The notes under the pieces are model-generated. The model was not told the origin of the DNA. It saw nothing but the letters and a program-made list of their open reading frames with translations, and made no database searches. This document shows positions 44,406 through 55,975 of a stretch of 64,000 nt of DNA, one piece after another. Numbering within the stretch: position 1 is the stretch's first letter; every line of letters starts with the position of its first letter. The position numbers and the translations under genes are program-made. This DNA is from Deltaproteobacteria bacterium (GTDB taxonomy: Bacteria; Myxococcota; XYA12-FULL-58-9). Location: assembly GCA_016218825.1 (NCBI GenBank), contig JACRCV010000118.1, forward strand, positions 1-64,000, read 5' to 3'.

Positions 44406-46081
44406 TATGTAACGCGGTGCGGTGTGCCGGGCCCCGAGGACGGAGCGCCGGCGCTTCTCCTCGACCGGGGCGCGCCTCGTTCGCCGGACGCGCTCGACCA
44501 GGCGCGGCTCGCGTAGATCCGGGTCGCGCGGCACTCGGGGAACTCGGCGACCAGCGCCAGATCCCCGAGCTCGCCGCGCTCGAGCTTGGCGTACGCCGCC
44601 TTTGCGCCCAAGAACGCCGCCGGCCCCTCGAACCACTGCTCGGGGTCGACCTGCATCCGGTAGCGGCCGCGGATGCTGTCGTTGGTGATCACCACCGGCG
44701 CCCGATGCGCCTCGATGAGCCGCTCCTGCAGCCCGAAGGTATTGGCGATGTCGACGAACGCCGCCGGCACGTAGGTGTACATGTCGTAGACCAACGCGGT
44801 CTCGGTGGGCACGTGGGCCAAGAGCCAGCGGCCCACCGCCAGACACGGATCGCCGACGCGCGCCAGCTGGGCACCGACGCTTTGTCCCAATCCCGGCAGG
44901 CGGGGCGCGACCCCGAGCGCCAGCACCAGCACCAGGAGCCCGCGCTCTACCAGGCGACGGACGGGACCACCGCGCGCGCCCGGCCAAAGGACGAGCCCCC
45001 CGACCGCCAACACCTCGATCGCGCCCGAGATCGGGAAGAGGTAGCGCAGCTCGAACATCCGCGCCCGCCCGATCAGAAACGCCAGATAGCCGAACGCCGT
45101 GACGGCCACGAACGCGTACCCCGGCAGATACGGCCGGCGCTGGTCGCCGCCGGTCTCGATCACTGTGCGCCGCCGCACCCGCAGGGCCACAGCCGACAGC
45201 ACCACGCCGCCGACCCCGAGCGCGCCGATGACGACCGGCCCCCACAGCTCGCGGTCGGCGAGGAGCTGCAGCCACACCGCTCCCGAGCGGTTCTCCTTCA
45301 CGAAGGCGCCGAAGCCCGAGTACCAGCTGTGGAACCGGATCCGCTCGACGAACTGCGGCAGCTGCAACACCAGCGTCGGCCCGCCCGCGATCCCGGCCGC
45401 GACGAACGCCGCCGCCGCACCGCCGCCGCGCCGCAGCAGCACCCTCCAGAATGGCGGCGCGCTCGCGCCCGCCTCCCGATCACGCCACCACCGCCACACG
45501 ATGGCGGCCGCGATCGGCGGCACCAGGAAAGCGCCGGCGTACTTGGTCACGAAGGCGAGCCCGGCGACCGCGCTGCCGCTCATGAGCTGCCACGACTTGC
45601 CGTGCTCGAGGTAGCCGACGACGAGCCAGGCGCTGGCGACCAACAGCGCGATCTGCAAGGTGTCCGGATGCGCCAGGAAGGCGAAGCGAAACAGCTCCGG
45701 CGTGCTCGCGAACAACCCGGCGGCGACGAGGCCCACCGCGGCCCTCCCGGAGAGCGACCGCCCGAGACCGGCGACCGCGACCATCGCCGCGGCGTGCGCC
45801 AGCGACGCCACCACCCGGGGCCCGACCACCGCGGCGGTGGCGAGCGGCAAGCCCAAACGCTCGAGCCCCGAGGCGGCGCCGGCGGCGCACATCATGAAGA
45901 ACGGCGGGTACCAGAAGAAGCGGTACTTCACCGTGTGGTGCTTGACCATCGTGTAGACGCCGTCGGCGATCAGCTGCTCGTCGGTCGAGAACAGCCCGGC
46001 CATGCGGCTGTCGCCGGCGGCGACGGTCGACAGCGGCAACAGCAACGCCAACAGCGCGACGGCCATCAGGCCGACGAGCAC
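44402..46081 (-). CDS. multi-spanning GT-C (ArnT/PMT-like) glycosyltransferase
   Basis: 559 residues with about 10-11 membrane helices. After the first helix (LVGLMAVALLALLLPLST) the loop GLFSTDEQLIADGVYTMVKH carries the acidic D-E expected of GT-C enzymes. RFAFLAHPDTLQIALLVASA and FVTKYAGAFLVPPIAAAIVW follow, with a C-terminal luminal domain (ALVYDMYTYVPAAFVDI). It should use a polyprenyl-phosphate sugar on the periplasmic side. The start is uncertain: GTG 46081 is used, ATG 46066 is possible, and the frame extends upstream over the PBP gene without sense. It is 41 bp downstream of the PBP stop. Confidence 0.78.
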   Translation of the reverse strand: MLVGLMAVALLALLLPLSTVAAGDSRMAGLFSTDEQLIADGVYTMVKHHTVKYRFFWYPPFFMMCAAGAASGLERLGLPLATAAVVGPRVVASLAHAAAMVAVAGLGRSLSGRAAVGLVAAGLFASTPELFRFAFLAHPDTLQIALLVASAWLVVGYLEHGKSWQLMSGSAVAGLAFVTKYAGAFLVPPIAAAIVWRWWRDREAGASAPPFWRVLLRRGGGAAAAFVAAGIAGGPTLVLQLPQFVERIRFHSWYSGFGAFVKENRSGAVWLQLLADRELWGPVVIGALGVGGVVLSAVALRVRRRTVIETGGDQRRPYLPGYAFVAVTAFGYLAFLIGRARMFELRYLFPISGAIEVLAVGGLVLWPGARGGPVRRLVERGLLVLVLALGVAPRLPGLGQSVGAQLARVGDPCLAVGRWLLAHVPTETALVYDMYTYVPAAFVDIANTFGLQERLIEAHRAPVVITNDSIRGRYRMQVDPEQWFEGPAAFLGAKAAYAKLERGELGDLALVAEFPECRATRIYASRAWSSASGERGAPRSRRSAGAPSSGPGTPHRVTY

Positions 46082-46122
46082 CCAGAACGCCCGGGCGGAG
46101 AGGTCGCGCGCCAGCCACCCTA

Positions 46123-48726
46123 TTAGAGCGGCGCGCCGATCTGTTCGTCGATCTCCCAGGGCTTCTTCTCGTCGGGGTTGAAGACGCTCTTGTCGGGCGC
46201 GACGTCGGTGGGCTCGGTCCCCATGCGGTAGTACTCGTAGACCGAGCGCGCCGAGCCCGGGCGCGCGAGGCGACCGGTCTCCGGATCCACGGCCACCCGC
46301 ACCACGCCCGGCGGCGGGTCGAAGCCGCCTTGCTCCTTCTTCTTCGGCGGTACGACGCTGTAGTCCTTCAGCGCCCGCGCCACGAAGTCCACCCAGACCG
46401 GCAGCGCCGTCCGCCCGCCCTGCTCGTTGACGCCGAGCGGCCGCTCCTTCTTGTCGTGGCCGATCCAGACCCCGGTCACCAGGTGCTTGGTGAAGCCCAT
46501 GAACCAGGCGTCGAAGGAGTCGTTGGTGGTGCCGGTCTTGCCGGCGACGATGTGTCCGGTGTGCGACGCCGCCACACCGGTGCCGTCCTCGACCACGTCC
46601 CTGAGGAGGTTCAGCATGATGTAGGCCGTCTGGCTGTCGAGCACCTTGCGCTTCGGGCTCACCAGCCGAACGTAGGCCCGGTCCAGGCGGCTCAGGTAGT
46701 CGAGCGTCGGATCCCACGGGGCGCTGTGGTCCTCGAGCACGTTGCCGAAGCGGTCGACGACGCGGCGGATGAAGTGGAAGGCGCGGCGCTCGCCGTACTG
46801 GTTGATCGTCACGTAGACGTTCATCAGATCATAGAGGGTGGTGCACGACGAGCCGATGGCGATGCCGAGCTCGCGCTTCAAGGGCGTCGTGATCCCGAGG
46901 CGACGGGCGTTCTTGATCAGGTCTTCGATCCCCACCGCCTCGGCGACCCGGATCGCCGGCACGTTGATCGAGTCCTTGACGCAGGTGCGCATCGGCAACG
47001 CGCCACGAAACTCGACCGCGGCGTTCTCCGGCTTCCAGCGCACCGCGTTGTCGGGGTCGTCGAAGATCAGCGGCTTGTCGTCGATCATCGTCGACGGCGT
47101 GTAGTCGAGCTTGTCGATCGCCGCGGAGTAGACGATCGGCTTGAACGCGGAGCCCGGCTCGCGGCAGGCCTGCACCGCGCGGTTGTAGGTCGACTCGTCG
47201 AAGTCGTAGCCTCCCTCTTGGCTGAGCACGTACCCCGACTCGGGATCGACGGCGAGCAAGGCGCCGTTCGCGATCGGCTCCTGCTCCAGGCGCACCAGGT
47301 CGCCCTCTTTCGGCACCGAGTCGAACGCCTCCCAGCCGTGCGGATCTTTGCCGAGCTCGGCGCGGGTGACCGGCGCCACCGTCACCACGTCGCCGAGCTT
47401 CAGGGCCCGGCGCACGTCGGCGAGATAGTGCAGATCGACGCGCTCGGTCGGATCCGGGGTTCGCGCCCAGCGCATCCCGGCGAGCGGCAGGATGAGCTGG
47501 CGGCCGGCGACGTCGACCACCGCGTGCTTGCCCTTGTCCTCGAGCCCGGTCACCACCGCCAGGTACAGCCCGCCGGCGGCGAGCGCCACCTCGGCGCCGT
47601 CCTTGAGCCCGAGCTCGGCGCGGTACTTCTCCTTGAACAGGGCCCGCTGCGCGTCGGTCTTCAAGTGTGCGAGCGGACCGCGATAGCCCTGGCGTTTGTC
47701 GAGCGCGCGCAGGCCGCGGCCGATGGCCTCGGCGGCGATGAGCTGCAGCTGCAGGTCGACGGCGGTGTAGACCTCGAGGCCCTCCTGCAAGAGCGCGGTC
47801 TCGCCGTAGCGGTCGATGATCTCCCGCCGCACCTGCTCGGTGTAGTACGGCACCATCTGCAGATAGAGCTCCTCGCGCGGGTAGACCTTGATCTCCTCGG
47901 CCACCGCCTGCTCGTACTGCGGCTTGGTGATCACATGGTCCTCGAGCATCCGCCGCAACACGTACTTGCGGCGCGCCTTGGCGGCGTCCGGGCGTGACAC
48001 CGGGGAGTAGTCGCTCGGCCGCTGCGGCAGGCCGGCGAGGGTGGCCATCTCGGCCAGCGTCAGCTCCCAGACGTTCTTCTTGAAGTAGTGCTCCGCCGCC
48101 GCCTGGACGCCGTAGGCCTTGTGCCCCAAAAAGATCTGATTGACGTAGAGGTAGAGGATGTCGTCCTTGGTGAGCGCCTTCTCGAGGCGCAGCGCCAGGA
48201 TCGCCTCGCGCACCTTGCGGCCGAGCTTGCGGGCGGTCGCCTCCTCGTAGCTGCCGTGGGTCACGAGCAGGCTCTTCGCGACCTGCTGGGTGATGGTCGA
48301 CGCGCCGCGCAGCTTCTCCCCCGGATGGCGGAGCTTGTCGAGGAGCGCCTTGAGGATGCCGAGCACGTCGACGCCGGAGTGCTCGTAGAAGCGCTTGTCC
48401 TCGGCGGCGATGAACGCCTTGAACAACAGCGGCGGCACCTGGTCGTTCTTCACCAGGACCCGACGCTCGTCCGCGAACTCCCCGATCAGCTGGTTGTCGG
48501 CCGAATAGATCCGGGTGCCGAGGCGCGGCTGGTAATCGCTGAGCGATTGGTACACCGGCACCGTCGGCGCATAGGCGAAGTAGACCGCGGCGGAGCCGAC
48601 GACGCCGGCGGTGGCGCCGACCAGGCAACCGAACACCGCCAGGCGGACGACCACCCACTGCCAACGGGATCTGGGCGACGGCAAGATGCGGTAGTGTCGC
48701 AGCGTCCTCAGAGCAGCCATCACCAT
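46123..48726 (-). CDS. mrcA: class A penicillin-binding protein (PBP1A-type)
   Basis: 867 residues. An N-terminal TM helix (about 20-45) is followed by the GT51 glycosyltransferase: AAEDKRFYEHSGVDVLGILK with catalytic Glu, GASTITQQVAKSL, KAYGVQAAAEHYFKKNV. An OB-like insertion precedes the transpeptidase, which has REPGSAFKPIVYSAA (SxxK), KDSINVPAIRVAEA (SxN), and GKTGTTND (KTG). It polymerises and crosslinks peptidoglycan. A Lys/Pro-rich tail follows. Starts at 48726 or 48720 are close together and neither has a clear ribosome binding site. It follows the MBL-like gene by 47 bp. Confidence 0.95.
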   Translation of the reverse strand: MVMAALRTLRHYRILPSPRSRWQWVVVRLAVFGCLVGATAGVVGSAAVYFAYAPTVPVYQSLSDYQPRLGTRIYSADNQLIGEFADERRVLVKNDQVPPLLFKAFIAAEDKRFYEHSGVDVLGILKALLDKLRHPGEKLRGASTITQQVAKSLLVTHGSYEEATARKLGRKVREAILALRLEKALTKDDILYLYVNQIFLGHKAYGVQAAAEHYFKKNVWELTLAEMATLAGLPQRPSDYSPVSRPDAAKARRKYVLRRMLEDHVITKPQYEQAVAEEIKVYPREELYLQMVPYYTEQVRREIIDRYGETALLQEGLEVYTAVDLQLQLIAAEAIGRGLRALDKRQGYRGPLAHLKTDAQRALFKEKYRAELGLKDGAEVALAAGGLYLAVVTGLEDKGKHAVVDVAGRQLILPLAGMRWARTPDPTERVDLHYLADVRRALKLGDVVTVAPVTRAELGKDPHGWEAFDSVPKEGDLVRLEQEPIANGALLAVDPESGYVLSQEGGYDFDESTYNRAVQACREPGSAFKPIVYSAAIDKLDYTPSTMIDDKPLIFDDPDNAVRWKPENAAVEFRGALPMRTCVKDSINVPAIRVAEAVGIEDLIKNARRLGITTPLKRELGIAIGSSCTTLYDLMNVYVTINQYGERRAFHFIRRVVDRFGNVLEDHSAPWDPTLDYLSRLDRAYVRLVSPKRKVLDSQTAYIMLNLLRDVVEDGTGVAASHTGHIVAGKTGTTNDSFDAWFMGFTKHLVTGVWIGHDKKERPLGVNEQGGRTALPVWVDFVARALKDYSVVPPKKKEQGGFDPPPGVVRVAVDPETGRLARPGSARSVYEYYRMGTEPTDVAPDKSVFNPDEKKPWEIDEQIGAPL

Positions 48727-48773
48727 AGGCGATACCACAGTTGCGCCGCGCGCCTCAAACCCTGCGGCCGGCG

Positions 48774-49670
48774 TCAGTCGAGGGAGAGCTGGCGGGCGGA
48801 GCCCAACCACCGCAGCGCGACCCCGGGCCCGAGCTTGGTGCCGGCCACCGCCTTGGCCGCCTGCGGCGCCGCCACCAACGCCACCGCCCGCGCGCCGCAC
48901 ACCGTCACCGCGTGCTTCAACGCCACCCAGTCCGCGTACCACGCCAGGCGAAAGGTCGCGTCCGGCGACCGGCCGCCGCGGTCGGCCTGCTTCAAGCTGA
49001 CGATGCCGCAGTCGACCCACGCCACCCGGGCGCCCGCGGGCGGGCGCGCGTCCCACACCCCCAGCGCCGCGCCCTTGCCGGCGGTATCCGCCGCCGGCGC
49101 CAGCTTCCGCGCCAGGCCCACGAGCCGCAGCTTGCGGCCCCGACTCGCGAGCGCCTGATGAACCAAGAGCGCCACCTCGACGCTGCCGACGACCACCAGC
49201 ACGTGGATCTTGTCGACGGCCGCCTGGTCCAAGAACAGCTCCAGCCCCTTCAACACCCGCTCCAGGGTCGCGCCGCGGTGCTGCAGCGCCGGCACCGTGG
49301 CGACCAGCACGTCGGCCTGCGGCCAATGGATGACCTGTTTGCGCATCAAGCCGGTCACCAGATAGCGCTCGGTGCCGCTCGCGACCTCGACGTAGGCCGC
49401 GCCCAACGCCCCCGGGGCCTCGACGAGCCGCACCTCTTGGCCGCCGAGGCCGATCCAGCGCTCGAAGGGCGCCGGGAGGAACTCGCCCTTGAAGCCCGCC
49501 CGGGTGAGCGCCTCGGCCATCGGCGAGCTCAGCACCAGACGGTCGTGCTTCGGCGGCAGGCCGGCGGCGAGGCTGGTGGCGACGCACAACGGTCGCTTGC
49601 GGTCGGCGTCAAACCACAGCGGCGTGCCGCGCAGGTGGACGCCGTGCTCGAAGCTGACGTTCGCTAGCAT
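48774..49670 (-). CDS. metallo-beta-lactamase-fold exonuclease-like protein lacking metal ligands
   Basis: 298 residues. The layout follows MBL-fold mRNA-3'-processing/ligase-associated exonuclease-like proteins: VHLRGTPLWFDADRKRPLCV (as in GTxLWLDxxRxRxLxF), the beta strand GGQEVRLVEAPGALGAAYVE (where active proteins have G-H-V-x-G-S), RYLVTGLMRKQ (D replaced), and a helical C-terminal half (VLVVVGSVEVALLVHQALAS). The diagnostic H-x-H-x-D-H is absent: the position reads ATSLAAGLPPKHDR. So the fold appears kept but the metal site lost. The family assignment is by pattern only. ATG 49670 has no clear ribosome binding site. Confidence 0.55.
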   Translation of the reverse strand: MLANVSFEHGVHLRGTPLWFDADRKRPLCVATSLAAGLPPKHDRLVLSSPMAEALTRAGFKGEFLPAPFERWIGLGGQEVRLVEAPGALGAAYVEVASGTERYLVTGLMRKQVIHWPQADVLVATVPALQHRGATLERVLKGLELFLDQAAVDKIHVLVVVGSVEVALLVHQALASRGRKLRLVGLARKLAPAADTAGKGAALGVWDARPPAGARVAWVDCGIVSLKQADRGGRSPDATFRLAWYADWVALKHAVTVCGARAVALVAAPQAAKAVAGTKLGPGVALRWLGSARQLSLD

Positions 49671-49683
49671 CGCCCGTAAGTCG

Positions 49684-49725
49684 CGGGGTGGGGAGGACGG
49701 GCGCGAAGCGCCCGCCGGGAATCAA
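49684..49725 (+). repeat. intergenic G-run/hairpin element, copy 2
   Basis: GGGGTGGGG, hairpin CGGGCGC-GAA-GCGCCCG (49698-49714), then CGGGAATCAA. The order and flanks match copy 1 at 2524-2571 though the stem sequence differs. It lies between the membrane pyrophosphatase gene and the MBL-like gene. Confidence 0.4.
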
Positions 49726-49752
49726 GAACGCGAGGAGTCGATTGCCCCGCGG

Positions 49753-52284
<2,532 letters not shown>

Positions 52285-52303
52285 TCCCACACCCTCCAGG
52301 CAT

Positions 52304-52320
52304 TGCCCGCACCGCGGGCA
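52304..52320. promoter_or_regulatory. 17-bp palindrome between hppA and the pyr operon
   Basis: TGCCCGC-ACC-GCGGGCA, a perfect 7-bp inverted repeat, lies 20 bp upstream of the hppA start and 47 bp before the small ORF at 52367. It could be an operator serving the divergent genes or an mRNA hairpin in the hppA leader. Confidence 0.35.
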
Positions 52321-52366
52321 CGGGACCAGTCAATCAGACGGCAACAACTAAGAGGAGCCGGAGGTC

Positions 52367-52441
52367 ATGTCAACCGGGCCGGAGCGTTTCGCCGCCGAAA
52401 AACATCCGGATTCTGGGCATGACAAGCCGCGAGGCCGCTGA
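52367..52441 (+). CDS. 24-residue ORF with strong ribosome binding site (possible leader peptide)
   Basis: ATG 52367 is preceded by GAGGAGCCGGAGG, one of the best ribosome binding sites in the window. It encodes 24 residues (MSTGPERFAAEKHPD then Gly/His/Arg/Lys-rich) to TGA 52439-52441. It is the first translated frame of the pyr transcription unit, 70 bp before the methyltransferase start. I know no homologue; a regulatory leader or a small protein are both possible. Confidence 0.35.
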   Translation: MSTGPERFAAEKHPDSGHDKPRGR

Positions 52442-52511
52442 TAGGGATGCGGCCCGACACGCTCGCGGCCCACCGCCGACAACGCCGCGACCCCACGCCC
52501 GAGGGCCATCG

Positions 52512-53351
52512 ATGCGCCGCCAGGTGAAAGCTCCGAAGGTCCGCCGCGAGCTCGTCCCGGGACAATCCGAGGCCCTCCTCAAGGAGATGCACCTCCTGAC
52601 CCGGGACGGCGACCTCAACGCTGACGCGCTGCGCAAGCTCAAGCAGGTCAACCACCTCGTGAACCTCCTGACCCCGGCCCTCGACGACGTCCTCGAGCGC
52701 TTCGGCGCGCCGGTGATCGTCGACTGCGGCGCCGGCAAGAGCTACCTCGGCTTCATCCTCTACGAGCTGTTCTTGAAGGCACGCGACAAAGGCGTGCTGT
52801 TGGCCTTGGAGCCGCGCGCCGAGCTCTCCGCCGCCGCCACCGAGCGTGCGACGCGGCTGGGCTTTGGCCGGATGCGCTTCCAACCGGCGGCGATCGACGC
52901 CGCCTGTGTGCCGCCCCGGGTTCACCTGGTGACCGCGCTGCACGCCTGCGACACCGCCACCGACGACGCGCTGGCGCTCGCGGTGCAACACAACGCCGAC
53001 CACGTGGCCGTGGTCCCTTGCTGCCAAGCCGAGGTCGCCCGGCAGCTGCAGGCGGCGCCGCACAAAGACTCGGCCTTCGACAGCCTGCACGCCCACCCCT
53101 GGCATCGGCGCGAGTTCGGCTCGCACCTGACGAACGTCCTCCGGGTGTTGGCGCTCGAGGCCTGCGGTTACAAGGTCACGGTGACCGAGCTCGTCGGCTT
53201 CGAGCACTCGTTGAAGAACGAGCTGATCCTCGGCAAGAAGATCCGCGCCACCGACGCGCAGGCGCGCGCCCGACTCGCGGCGCTGGTCGCCGAGAGCGGC
53301 GCCCGGCCGAAGCTCGTCCGCACCCTCGACCTCGCCCCCGAACCGCCGTAG
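52512..53351 (+). CDS. SAM-dependent methyltransferase-like protein
   Basis: 279 residues. Rossmann methyltransferase with SAM loop VIVDCGAGKSYLGFILYELF, acidic LALEPRAEL, HLVTALHACDTATDDALALA and VVPCCQAEVARQL. It resembles the METTL25/GSTCD-type Methyltransf_32 group, whose members include predicted RNA or protein methylases. ATG 52512 follows GAGGG; an upstream in-frame ATG at 52419 has no ribosome binding site. It lies 44 bp before pyrC in the same direction and is probably the first full-length gene of the pyrimidine operon. Why a methyltransferase is there is not clear. Confidence 0.78.
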   Translation: MRRQVKAPKVRRELVPGQSEALLKEMHLLTRDGDLNADALRKLKQVNHLVNLLTPALDDVLERFGAPVIVDCGAGKSYLGFILYELFLKARDKGVLLALEPRAELSAAATERATRLGFGRMRFQPAAIDAACVPPRVHLVTALHACDTATDDALALAVQHNADHVAVVPCCQAEVARQLQAAPHKDSAFDSLHAHPWHRREFGSHLTNVLRVLALEACGYKVTVTELVGFEHSLKNELILGKKIRATDAQARARLAALVAESGARPKLVRTLDLAPEPP

Positions 53352-53395
53352 GCTCTGCGGCGACAACCGGGGCCGCGCCGAAGGACCACGGTCGC

Positions 53396-54673
53396 ATGAC
53401 GACTTCGATGATCATCGACAACGTACGCTGGCTCGACGCCGCCGGCAGGCTTCGAGACGGGCCGCTGTGGTTGGCCTCCGGCCGCATCCGGCTCGCCAAA
53501 CCCGACGGCGAGCTCGGAGCGGTCCTGAACGGCAACAGCGGCCTCGTGCTCCCCGGCTTCGTCGACACCCACACCCACCTGCGCGAGCCCGGCCAGGCGC
53601 AGAAGGAGGGGATCGACAACGGCTCGCACGCCGCCTGCAAGGGCGGCGTCACCACGCTGCTCGACATGCCGAACAACGTGCCGCCGATCGTCAGCAGCGA
53701 CCGCTTGGCAGAGAAACGCGCGCGGTTCGCCGCGGCCTGTCGCTGCAACTGGGGTCTCTTTGTACAGGCGCCGGTCGCCGATCCCGAGCGGCTCGGGCCG
53801 CACGCCGGCGTCAAGCTCTACATGGCCCAGGCGTCGGCGCTGCCGGCCCTCTCGGACCTGGACGCCGTGGCCGACGTGCTCGGCCGCCACCCGCGCGTCG
53901 TGGTGCACGCCGAGGACGAGACCCGGTTCGTGCCGGCGACCTCCACCACCTTGCGCCCGCACCACGAGCGCCGGCCGCGCGAAGCGGTGCTGCAAGCGCT
54001 CGCCACCGTGGAGCAGGCGCTGGCATCGATCCCCGAGGCGCGCCGCCCGCGTCTGATCTTGGCGCACGCCGCCACGCTCGAAGAGGTTCGGTGGCTGCAG
54101 CGCATGAAGGCCGCGGGCTTCGACGTCTGGGGCGAGACCTGCCCCCACTACCTGTTGTTGACCGAGGCCGACTACCTGCGCGAGGGCGCGCGCTTGCAGG
54201 TGAACCCGCCGCTGCGGACCCCGGCCGACCGCGACGCGCTCCTCGCCGCGCTCGCCGACGGCACGCTCGACTTCATCGGCTCCGACCACGCCCCGCACAC
54301 CCCGGCCGAGAAGGCGGCGGCCGCCGGCGCGCCGTCGGGCATCCCCGGGATCGAGTGGCTCGCCCCGGCGCTCTTGCACCTCGTCGATCGCGGCCTCTTT
54401 GACCTCGCGCGCCTGAACGCCATCACCAGCGCCAACGCCTGTCGCTGCTACGGCATCCGCGAGCGCGGCGCGATCGCGGACGGCCGCATCGCCGACCTGG
54501 TCCTCCTCACGCCCGAGGCCGCCGCCGGCAAGCCCATCACCCGCGCCGCCTACGAGCCGTTCGCGCATCTGCCATTGCGCTGGCGCACCGAGGCGACCCT
54601 CGTCAACGGCGCTTTGGCCTACCATCATGGTCGAGAGTGTCCCCCGACGCGGGGCCAGGAGGTGGTGACATGA
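53396..54673 (+). CDS. pyrC: dihydroorotase
   Basis: 425 residues, class I. The metal motif is GFVDTHTHLREPGQAQKEGI (D-x-H-x-H plus carboxylated-Lys region), followed by TLLDMPNNVPP, VVVHAEDE, LAHAAT and IGSDHAPHTPAEK. It cyclises carbamoyl aspartate to dihydroorotate. The stop overlaps the pyrE start (ATGA). The N-terminal ATG at 53396 opens directly into the composite domain (MIIDNVRWLDAAG). Confidence 0.96.
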   Translation: MTTSMIIDNVRWLDAAGRLRDGPLWLASGRIRLAKPDGELGAVLNGNSGLVLPGFVDTHTHLREPGQAQKEGIDNGSHAACKGGVTTLLDMPNNVPPIVSSDRLAEKRARFAAACRCNWGLFVQAPVADPERLGPHAGVKLYMAQASALPALSDLDAVADVLGRHPRVVVHAEDETRFVPATSTTLRPHHERRPREAVLQALATVEQALASIPEARRPRLILAHAATLEEVRWLQRMKAAGFDVWGETCPHYLLLTEADYLREGARLQVNPPLRTPADRDALLAALADGTLDFIGSDHAPHTPAEKAAAAGAPSGIPGIEWLAPALLHLVDRGLFDLARLNAITSANACRCYGIRERGAIADGRIADLVLLTPEAAAGKPITRAAYEPFAHLPLRWRTEATLVNGALAYHHGRECPPTRGQEVVT

Positions 54674-55278
54674 AGACAGCGGTGCGAGAGCTCATCGCCT
54701 TTCTCATCGAGTGCAAGGCGGTGCAGTTCGGGGACTTCACCCTGAAGTCGGGGGAGAAGTCGCCGTTCTTCGTCGATCTCGGCTGCATCGCCAGCGGCCG
54801 GCAGCTGACCTTCTTGGGGCAGGCGCTCGGCCGCGGGATCAGCGCGCGCTTCCCCGACACCACGGTGCTCTTCGGTCCGCCATACAAGGGCATCGTGTTG
54901 GCGACCGCGGCGGCGCAAGGCTTTGCGGCGCACAGCGGCCGCGACCTCGGGGTCTGCTTCGCGCGCAAGGAGGCGAAGGGCCACGGCGAGAAGGGGCTGT
55001 TCTTCGGCCACAAGCCGGCGGCCTCGGATCGGACGCTGATCATCGACGACGTCGTCAGCTCCGGCGGCACCAAGATCGACGCGGCGCGCGCCCTCTTTGA
55101 GGCCTTCGGCGTGCAGGCGACCGGCGTCCTGGTGGTGCTCGATCGGACCCGCAAGGGCCACGCGTTCACCGAGCTGCCGCTCTACGCGCTGGTCGACATC
55201 CTCGACCTGGCGGGGTATCTCGAGAGTCAGGGCGACGACCGCGGTCGGCTGCTGCGGCGATTCTACGAAGGAGACTGA
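54670..55278 (+). CDS. pyrE: orotate phosphoribosyltransferase
   Basis: 202 residues. Type I PRTase with the PRPP loop TLIIDDVVSSGGTKIDAA, the flexible-loop region FARKEAKGHGEKGLFFG and the N-terminal hood (FTLKSGEKSPFFVDLG). It converts orotate plus PRPP to OMP. The start is set by AGGAGGTG and overlaps the pyrC stop; a TTG-like upstream start at 54637 is unnecessary. Confidence 0.97.
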   Translation: MKTAVRELIAFLIECKAVQFGDFTLKSGEKSPFFVDLGCIASGRQLTFLGQALGRGISARFPDTTVLFGPPYKGIVLATAAAQGFAAHSGRDLGVCFARKEAKGHGEKGLFFGHKPAASDRTLIIDDVVSSGGTKIDAARALFEAFGVQATGVLVVLDRTRKGHAFTELPLYALVDILDLAGYLESQGDDRGRLLRRFYEGD

Positions 55279-55279
55279 C

Positions 55280-55972
55280 ATGGCGCCTCACGCGAAGAAG
55301 CTCATCCCGGCGCTCGACATCGGCGACCTGGACGAGGCCGTCACCCTCGTTGCGGCCGTCGACGCGCTCCCCGAGGTCTACGGTTACAAGGTCGGCTTCG
55401 CGTTGGGCCTGAGCTTCGGCCTGCCCAAGGTCTGCGCCGCGATCCGGGCGCGCTCGCAAAAGCCCATCATCTACGACCACCAGAAGGCCGGCACCGACAT
55501 CCCCGACACCGGCTCGCTCTACGCCCAGACCCTGAGCACGGCCGGGGTGACCGAGGCGATCATCTTCTCGCACGCCGGCCCGCAGACGCAGGCCGCCTGG
55601 ATCGACGCGCTGCGCAACGAGGGCCTGAAGATCATCGTCGGCGGGGTGATGACCCACCCGCGCTTCCTGGCCTCCGAGGGCGGCTACCTCGTGGACGACC
55701 GCATCCTCGACGCCTACAAGCTCGCCGCCGACAAAGGGGTGACCGCGTTCGTCGTGCCGCTGACCAAGCCCGACATCGTCCAGGCGATCGCGAGGCGCCT
55801 CGGCGACGGTGGCCAGTGGGAGTTCTATTCGCCCGGGCTGGGCGCGCAGGGCGGCAGCGTCACGAGCCTCGCGACCCTGAAGAACCACTACATCATCGTC
55901 GGCCGATCGCTTTTCGCCGCGAGCGACAAGGTCGCCTACCTCAAAGGCTTGGCGGAGCAGGGAGGCCGCTGA
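55280..55972 (+). CDS. pyrF: orotidine-5'-phosphate decarboxylase, divergent type
   Basis: 230 residues. TIM-barrel decarboxylase with ALDIGDLDEAVTLV, the active-site segment IIYDHQKAGTDIPDTGS, the flexible loop TKPDIVQAIARRLGDG and the phosphate loop FYSPGLGAQGG, then IIVGRSLFAA. In the common enzyme the catalytic motif is D-x-K-x-x-D-I-P; here it reads D-H-Q-K-A-G-T-D-I-P, with one residue more on each side of the Lys, a form I associate with archaeal-like members. It makes UMP. AAGGAG precedes the ATG at 55280. Confidence 0.93.
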   Translation: MAPHAKKLIPALDIGDLDEAVTLVAAVDALPEVYGYKVGFALGLSFGLPKVCAAIRARSQKPIIYDHQKAGTDIPDTGSLYAQTLSTAGVTEAIIFSHAGPQTQAAWIDALRNEGLKIIVGGVMTHPRFLASEGGYLVDDRILDAYKLAADKGVTAFVVPLTKPDIVQAIARRLGDGGQWEFYSPGLGAQGGSVTSLATLKNHYIIVGRSLFAASDKVAYLKGLAEQGGR

Positions 55973-55975
55973 CCG

